From an uncultured Eubacterium sp. (GTDB taxonomy: Bacteria; Bacillota; Clostridia; Peptostreptococcales; Anaerovoracaceae), in NCBI GenBank assembly GCA_937894585.1, contig CALBGO010000022.1:1-6933 (forward strand): a stretch of DNA of 6,933 bases. Direction: 5' to 3'. Shown here in pieces: positions 1 to 4,282 of the stretch. The notes under the pieces are model-generated. The model made no database searches and was not told the DNA's origin. It worked only from the letters and a program-made list of their open reading frames with translations. Both the position numbers and the translations under genes were made by a program. Position 1 is the stretch's first letter; each line of letters starts with the position of its first letter.

Positions 1-16
1 TTGCATTACTATTTGT

Positions 17-36
17 GCCGCCGACTGAAAGGCGGC
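17..36 (+). other. GC-rich hairpin in leader of the AlbA_2/ATPase gene
   Basis: GCCGCC (17-22) and GGCGGC (31-36) form a perfect 6-bp stem around the 8-nt loop GACTGAAA. No T-run follows on either strand, so it is not a convincing terminator. It ends 5 nt before the GGAG ribosome binding site at 42-45 and overlaps the only possible Shine-Dalgarno-like sequence for the alternative ATG at 40. It could be a leader structure or the tail of an upstream element cut off by the window edge. The pairing is directly visible; its role is unknown. Confidence 0.5.
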
Positions 37-41
37 GGAAT

Positions 42-45
42 GGAG
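42..45 (+). promoter_or_regulatory. Ribosome binding site deciding the start at 52
   Basis: GGAG lies 6 nt before the ATG at 52, an ordinary Firmicutes spacing. The competing in-frame ATG at 40 would have to use the GGCGG inside the hairpin, and the TTG at position 1 is simply the window edge. This makes 52 the preferred start. Confidence 0.6.
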
Positions 46-51
46 ATTAAT

Positions 52-1590
52 ATGGCAATTCCAATTACAATTGAAGCATTGCTGGAAAAAAATATTGTAG
101 AATGGTCCAGACTGGAGTTTAAGGAGAACTGGAATCCTGAACCGATTCTAAAAACAATCAGTGCTTTTGCGAATGATATTGATAACTGGGGAGGCGGATA
201 TATCATTGTGGGCGCAGCCGAGGAAAACGGTATGCTAAAAAGACCTGTTACAGGTTTAAATCCGGAATCTATAGATCATATACAGAAAGAACTTCTGAAA
301 TATTGCAATTACTTGAAACCAAGATATATACCTGTTGCAGAGCCTGTTGTTTATCAGGGAAAGCATTTGCTTATGATTTGGGTATATGGAGGGGACAGCC
401 GCCCGTATGCGTGCCCTAAGACGCCGAACAACCGACACTCAGAAAAGGTTTATTATATAAGAAAGCTATCCAGCACAATTGAAGCAAGCGGAACTGATTT
501 AAAAGAACTGCAGGCTCTTTCCAATAATGTGCCGTTTGATGACAGAATCAATTATAATGCCGAACTTGCAGATTTGAAATTTCCATTGATCCAAAATCAT
601 CTTTCTGAAATACAAAGTGAGCTTTCTGCACAGGCAGCGAATTCTAATCTGGCAGCTTTAGCTTCAGATTTGCGAATTGCAGGAGGACCTCCGGAGCTTT
701 TTAAGCCTTTGAATGTCGGGCTTCTGTTTTTTAACGATATGCCCGAAAAGTTTTTTCCTTATACTCGAATTGAACTGGTATATATTCCGGACCCTACAGG
801 GCAAGGGATGGAGGAAAAGGTTTTTAACGGACCGATTCAGCAACAGCTTCGAGACGCCCTTTCATATATTCGTAATCATATCATTACGGAAAAAGTATTT
901 AAAGTGGACGGGAGGGCAGAAGCTGACCGCTATTTTAATTACAGTTATGAAGCGATAGAAGAACTCCTTTCCAATGCAGTATATCACAAATCCTATGAAA
1001 TCCATGAGCCGATTACTGTCAGAATCGAAAGAGACTGCATTGAGATTACCAGTATTCCGGGACCGGATCGTTCTATCAGTGACCGGGATTTAGAAACATT
1101 TCATATGAGAAGCCGCAGATATCGGAACCGGAGAATCGGTGACTTTTTAAAAGAACTTCATCTAATTGAAGGAAGAAATACCGGAATTCCGAAGGTTATC
1201 CGTGCTTTACGCGCAAACGGTTCACCAATGCCGATTTTTCTTACTGATGCAGAAAGAAGCTATTTTACAGTTATTCTTAAAATCCACGACTGTTTTCGCG
1301 GAGACAATCCGAAAGCTGTAACATATGATGACTTATATTCTGATGAAAAAACTACGCTTTCATTTTCGAAAAAAAGATTGTCCCGAAAAGAAATTCGAGC
1401 ATATATTTTAAGCATACTTGCAACGCAGGAAATGTCTTTAAATGAGATTTACCAAAGCAGAGGTTATACGGGAAGTGTTTCGAAAGCATATCGGGAAGTT
1501 TTATTGTCGTTAATTCAGGAAAATCTTGTAGAGTATCCGGATGATATAAGCAGGCATTCTATAGACAGCAAGCTTCGTTTGAAAGACTGA
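52..1590 (+). CDS. AlbA_2 (Schlafen-type) domain / GHKL ATPase-domain protein, putative transcriptional regulator
   Basis: A 512-residue cytoplasmic protein. Residues ~14-135 match the AlbA_2/Schlafen-like domain: LEFKENW (L21-W27) corresponds to the family's E-FKE motif, followed by ISAFANDIDNWGGGYIIVG, the usual 'AFAN...GG.hhhG' signature. Residues ~294-405 resemble the HATPase_c_4 domain: EELLSNAVYHKSY carries the N-box (E303, N308, H312), and GRNTGIPKV (from G374) is the glycine box. Residues ~443-500 are helical with winged-helix character and may bind DNA. The architecture is that of the widespread COG2865-type 'putative transcriptional regulator with HTH domain', whose substrate or target is generally undefined. 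There is no signal peptide or membrane helix. The gene stands alone on its strand and converges on the surface-protein genes, so context gives no partner. AlbA_2 proteins sometimes occur near defence genes, but none is seen here. The family call is firm; the function is not. Confidence 0.85.
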   Translation: MAIPITIEALLEKNIVEWSRLEFKENWNPEPILKTISAFANDIDNWGGGYIIVGAAEENGMLKRPVTGLNPESIDHIQKELLKYCNYLKPRYIPVAEPVVYQGKHLLMIWVYGGDSRPYACPKTPNNRHSEKVYYIRKLSSTIEASGTDLKELQALSNNVPFDDRINYNAELADLKFPLIQNHLSEIQSELSAQAANSNLAALASDLRIAGGPPELFKPLNVGLLFFNDMPEKFFPYTRIELVYIPDPTGQGMEEKVFNGPIQQQLRDALSYIRNHIITEKVFKVDGRAEADRYFNYSYEAIEELLSNAVYHKSYEIHEPITVRIERDCIEITSIPGPDRSISDRDLETFHMRSRRYRNRRIGDFLKELHLIEGRNTGIPKVIRALRANGSPMPIFLTDAERSYFTVILKIHDCFRGDNPKAVTYDDLYSDEKTTLSFSKKRLSRKEIRAYILSILATQEMSLNEIYQSRGYTGSVSKAYREVLLSLIQENLVEYPDDISRHSIDSKLRLKD

Positions 1591-1703
1591 AATTATAATT
1601 GTAAACTTAAAAGCAAACTTATTTTTACCGGTATGGAATGAGCAAAAGATGGACATAATGCGCTTCTTAAATATGAAATAACCCGTAACTAAGTTAAATG
1701 CAT

Positions 1704-1722
1704 ATATAGATAATATCTATAT
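1704..1722. repeat. AT-rich perfect inverted repeat
   Basis: ATATAGATA (1704-1712) and TATCTATAT (1714-1722) are exact reverse complements around a single central A. The palindrome sits 9 nt before the GC-rich hairpin at 1731. It is too AT-rich to be a stable terminator. It could be a protein-binding site, a promoter-like AT element or chance. The rest of 1591-1730 holds no credible gene; I see only a 10-bp palindrome AATTATAATT at 1591-1600 and short AT-rich direct repeats (AAACTTA). Confidence 0.4.
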
Positions 1723-1729
1723 TATTAAA

Positions 1730-1756
1730 TAAGGCGGTTCATTTTGAACCGCCTTA
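1730..1756. terminator. Probable bidirectional Rho-independent terminator in the convergent gap
   Basis: AAGGCGGTTC (1731-1740) pairs perfectly with GAACCGCCTT (1746-1755) around the loop ATTTT, and a T1730-A1756 pair extends the stem to 11 bp. The plus-strand side continues AAGTATTTTCAATTT and the minus-strand side continues ATTTAATAATAT, so both U-tracts are imperfect. It lies about 140 nt after the stop of the AlbA_2/ATPase gene and about 150 nt after the stop of the repeat surface protein, which suits a shared terminator between convergent genes. On the minus strand it begins only 8 nt after the TGA of the putative remnant at 1764-1917, so it may originally have belonged to that gene. Confidence 0.7.
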
Positions 1757-1763
1757 AGTATTT

Positions 1764-1917
1764 TCAATTTAAGGATTTCATTTCCTCAAGTATCATATTT
1801 ACAGAGTCTGTTGTCCTTTTAGAATTCTCCAAAAGCCTTTTCTATTTCAGATATTTCTAAATGTATTACTGAATCCCGAATGATGCGGGCAGTATTTTTG
1901 CTCTCCGTTATTTCACC
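1764..1917 (-). pseudogene. Possible 3' remnant of a frameshifted small gene
   Basis: Two minus-strand frames join into one plausible protein tail. From 1917 down to 1819 one frame reads GEITESKNTARIIRDSVI, continues with HLEISEIEKAFGEF, then stops. A frame offset by one base picks up at about 1840 and reads KRLLENSKRTTDSVNMIL, then EEMKSLN and TGA at 1764-1766. Removing one base around 1835-1842 would fuse them into a continuous helical, heptad-like C-terminus of roughly 50 residues. There is no ATG, and the upstream frame is closed by a TAA inside the 3' end of the surface-protein gene, so no intact gene exists. A terminator-like hairpin follows at once. I do not recognise the family. It could be chance or an ancient remnant; the peptide-like composition is my only evidence. 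Confidence 0.3.
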
Positions 1918-4163
1918 TTAATCTTCTTGGTAACCCACTTGCCCCAGATTTTTGTGCCATCGTCTAAGGTCTTGTATGCTCTGACTTTGATGTAGTGGGT
2001 TTTGGACGGCAGATTCTTGATGGTAGAGACAATTCTCACATACTCGTTGTCTCTGTGGGTGATATATCTGTTTTTATACTTTCCGTTTCTTCCGTATTTC
2101 ACCTGGTACTTGGTTGCGCCTTCCACCTTAGTGATGGTTACCTTCACTTTTCCCTTTGCAGCAGAAACTGCTTTCACTGCCGGTGTAACAGGGCGCACAT
2201 CGATGGTGATTCTCTTGGAGGCAGGTTCATAACGGACAGTGCCTGCTGTGGATACGGTAATCACAGCTCTTCCCGTTCCTTTTACGGTAACTCTTCCGGT
2301 TGAGGAAACTTCTGCCACAGAGGTGTCGCTGCTGCTGTAAACCAGGTAGCCGTCTCCGTCGTGGTCTGCGTTCAGGTTAAAGGAATCGCTTTCCGGTGTT
2401 CTGTAGTACTTGCTGTAGCGGCTGGTGACTTTCTGCTCTTTTCCGATGATGCGGAAGGTCAGTGTCTTTGTACCGCCGTAGTTTCCTTTTCCGGTCACAA
2501 TGACTTCACCTGTTCCTGCGTTGCGGTTGTTTCTGTAGGAAACCGTGTAATCGATACCTGCCGTCAGCTTCTTCGTGCCGTCGTACAGCGTAACTGCCGG
2601 CTTCTTTTCCAGTCCGTCATATTTGTAGCTGCTCTGAGAAAGAGTTCCGCTTACAGAAGAAATATCTTTCCCGATGATACGGAAGGTTTTCGTCAGGGAG
2701 CCTGTATAGTTGCCTTTGCCGTAGACGATGACGGAAGCAGTACCGATACGGTTGTTTCCGGAATAATGCAGTGTGTAGTCCACATCCTTTACCAGAGTTC
2801 TGCCGCCGCAGGTGACGGTTACAGAAGGCTCCACAGGTCTTCCCGTGTAGATAAAGGAATCACCGTAAAGGGAAACTGCGCCTTTTGTTTGCAGGGAAGC
2901 TCTGTTGATGGTATAAGTGCCGCTAAAGGCTTCTCCGCCGTAGTTTCCGATTCCCACAACCTTGAAGGTATAAGTGCCTGCGTTGACCTCACCGCCGCCG
3001 ATGATTTTGTAATCTCTATTCAGAACATAGGTCTTTTTCGGATCCCTTGCTTTTACGGTAACCTCCGGATGAATTGCATAGCCGGTGTAATCGTAAAATA
3101 CTTTCGTATAGGAAACAAACGCATCCAGTGCTTCTCTGATCTGATAATCTCTGGTCACCGTTCCTGTATAGTTTCCGGTTCCCGTAAAGGTCAGTGTTCC
3201 TTTATTTCCTGTAACAGAATTTGAAAGCGTATAATCCGTTCCTTTTACTAAAACGGCAGTGCCGTCTGTTACCTTCGGCTCAGGCACTGTGCCTGCAATT
3301 TGATTTTCAACGGCAGGAATGGTGACATACTTTAAATCCTTCGGTTTTACGGTATATGCTTTTGATGCAGTGCCTGCATACTTTCCGATACCGGTAATCG
3401 TTAAGGTATATGTACCTGCATTCGTTGCTTTGTCGCCGGTTACGGTGTAGTCCGTGTCTTTGTAAAGGCGTGTGTCGTTTACCGTAACAGACGGAGCCGC
3501 GGTCTGCTCTTTTCCGGTATAGGTCAGGTCGGGAATTGTAATTACTGCATTTGCAAGAGATATACCGATGGTGAAAGTAACCTCACGCTCTCCGTAATAA
3601 TCAGAGTCCGGCTTTGCTTCAATGATAACGGAAGGGTTATCTTTGGTAATTATTTTATCTTCATCGCTCTTAAAATCGTAATCTGTGCCTGGAGTTAATC
3701 CGATTAGCTGAATAGCGGTAATTTCCACTTTCGTTCCTTCTGTTACGGTTGCAGGCGTCTGTAATGTGACTTGATTTAGGGATTTTTTTATCTGGAATTT
3801 AATACTTCCCGTAGCGCCGTTATATTCTTCTTTGGTAACGGTGACTGTGACGGTGGCAGTGCCCGGATTTACATTGTCAGTAAAGGAAGCGGTATAGTCC
3901 CCTTTATTAAGTGGCACATCCTCACCGCCATTTGCCGGTGTTACCTTTACGGTCAGTTCAGGTGTAATTGCATTTCCTGTCCAAGGATAAAATAATTTGT
4001 GTTCGTCAGGATAGGTAAGTTCAACAGAAACTGACGGCGTATCTTCCTGACCTTGTGTTTCTGCTGCCTTTTGTCCATCGGGAGCCGATGCTGCAAATGC
4101 CATAGAAGGCATCATACACAGCACCATTGTAAGAGACAAAAGTAAAGCTAATATCTTTTTCAT
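1908..4163 (-). CDS. Secreted surface protein with tandem Ig-like repeats, Big_2-like domain and C-terminal Fn3-like domain
   Basis: A 751-residue exported protein. The start at 4163 (MKKILALLLSLTMVLCMM) is chosen because the lysine pair opens a classic signal peptide and AAAGGA lies 8 nt upstream; a longer start at 4190 would add a charged extension. Signal peptidase I cleavage is likely after MAFA (A24). The mature part holds about seven ~70-75-residue beta repeats (residues ~47-574) with the pattern 'YTG..V.PSVTV...L..DYTV.Y..N..AGT..V...GKGNYTG...TF.I'. Residues ~575-658 look like a group-2 bacterial Ig-like domain (YSSSDTSVAEVSSTGRVTVK). Residues ~659-751 are fibronectin-III-like (GATKYQVKYG, HYIKVRAY, GKWVTKKIKVK). 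There is no LPXTG, SLH domain or C-terminal membrane helix, and only one cysteine in the mature chain (C452). It is probably an adhesin or structural surface protein. It follows the other surface-protein gene in the same direction but behind a terminator; I see no strong promoter of its own. Domain style is clear; ligand and anchoring are unknown. Confidence 0.85.
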   Translation of the reverse strand: MKKILALLLSLTMVLCMMPSMAFAASAPDGQKAAETQGQEDTPSVSVELTYPDEHKLFYPWTGNAITPELTVKVTPANGGEDVPLNKGDYTASFTDNVNPGTATVTVTVTKEEYNGATGSIKFQIKKSLNQVTLQTPATVTEGTKVEITAIQLIGLTPGTDYDFKSDEDKIITKDNPSVIIEAKPDSDYYGEREVTFTIGISLANAVITIPDLTYTGKEQTAAPSVTVNDTRLYKDTDYTVTGDKATNAGTYTLTITGIGKYAGTASKAYTVKPKDLKYVTIPAVENQIAGTVPEPKVTDGTAVLVKGTDYTLSNSVTGNKGTLTFTGTGNYTGTVTRDYQIREALDAFVSYTKVFYDYTGYAIHPEVTVKARDPKKTYVLNRDYKIIGGGEVNAGTYTFKVVGIGNYGGEAFSGTYTINRASLQTKGAVSLYGDSFIYTGRPVEPSVTVTCGGRTLVKDVDYTLHYSGNNRIGTASVIVYGKGNYTGSLTKTFRIIGKDISSVSGTLSQSSYKYDGLEKKPAVTLYDGTKKLTAGIDYTVSYRNNRNAGTGEVIVTGKGNYGGTKTLTFRIIGKEQKVTSRYSKYYRTPESDSFNLNADHDGDGYLVYSSSDTSVAEVSSTGRVTVKGTGRAVITVSTAGTVRYEPASKRITIDVRPVTPAVKAVSAAKGKVKVTITKVEGATKYQVKYGRNGKYKNRYITHRDNEYVRIVSTIKNLPSKTHYIKVRAYKTLDDGTKIWGKWVTKKIKVK
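2442..4025 (-). repeat. Tandem array of about seven Ig-like coding repeats
   Basis: Approximate unit boundaries on the DNA: 4025-3786, 3785-3564, 3563-3345, 3344-3135, 3134-2904, 2903-2670 and 2669-2442. Units 6 and 7 (nearest the C-terminus) are the most regular: both carry the DYT-Y-NN-GT-V-GKGNY-G pattern and end in TFRIIGK. The two TFRIIGK-encoding segments at 2441-2459 and 2669-2687 match at 17 of 19 bases. The second unit is the most diverged: it lacks GNYTG (it has DYYGE instead) and is more AT-rich. Such arrays change length by recombination. Boundaries are my estimate from the protein pattern. Confidence 0.7.
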
Positions 4164-4171
4164 AATCTCTG

Positions 4172-4177
4172 TCCTTT
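4172..4177 (-). promoter_or_regulatory. Ribosome binding site of the Ig-repeat surface protein
   Basis: AAAGGA read on the minus strand lies 8 nt upstream of the ATG at 4163. This is a strong Firmicutes-type site, and it favours this start over the upstream ATG at 4190, which has no comparable site. Confidence 0.7.
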
Positions 4178-4227
4178 CTTTGCGGTACAATTTGCATTGT
4201 GTCCCTTTTTATTAGAAAGTCTGATAC

Positions 4228-4260
4228 AAAAACAAGAGGAACAGGATAACCCGTTCCTCT
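4228..4260 (-). terminator. Rho-independent terminator of the helical surface protein gene
   Basis: On the minus strand AGAGGAAC (4260-4253) pairs with GTTCCTCT (4242-4235). The stem is extended inward by one G-T wobble and two G-C pairs around the loop TTAT. A run of five T follows at 4232-4228 after TG. The stem starts 22 nt after the stop codon at 4283. It separates the two surface-protein genes, so the downstream gene needs its own promoter or depends on read-through. Confidence 0.85.
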
Positions 4261-4282
4261 GTATTTGTTTTCATTTGGAATC

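Noticed and set aside
1..1590. Defence-system role for the AlbA_2/ATPase protein
   Set aside because: Such domains do occur in some defence contexts, but no nuclease, toxin, methylase or mobile element is next to it in this window, and most family members have no such link.
1649..1681. Ten-codon ORF with ATG at 1649 in the intergenic gap
   Set aside because: It is too short, with no proper ribosome binding site and no sign of conservation available; it is indistinguishable from chance.
2361..3224. Long open frame (287 codons) on the plus strand
   Set aside because: It lies entirely antisense to the Ig-like repeat array, has a cysteine- and serine-rich composition unlike a folded protein, and has no ribosome binding site. 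It is a shadow of the minus-strand codon pattern.
4113..4163. Lipoprotein signal (cysteine at residue 16 of the Ig-repeat protein)
   Set aside because: The residues before the cysteine are MVL; a lipobox needs Gly, Ala or Ser at -1. MAFA just downstream fits signal peptidase I.
4164..4190. Upstream ATG at 4190 as start of the Ig-repeat protein
   Set aside because: It would put nine charged residues (MYRKERTEI) before a perfect signal peptide, and the strong AAAGGA site belongs to the ATG at 4163.
4208..4235. Possible promoter for the Ig-repeat gene (TTGTTT and TAATAA on the minus strand)
   Set aside because: The spacer is only 15 nt, and the -35-like box lies within the terminator's T-run, so it cannot be told apart from AT-rich background.
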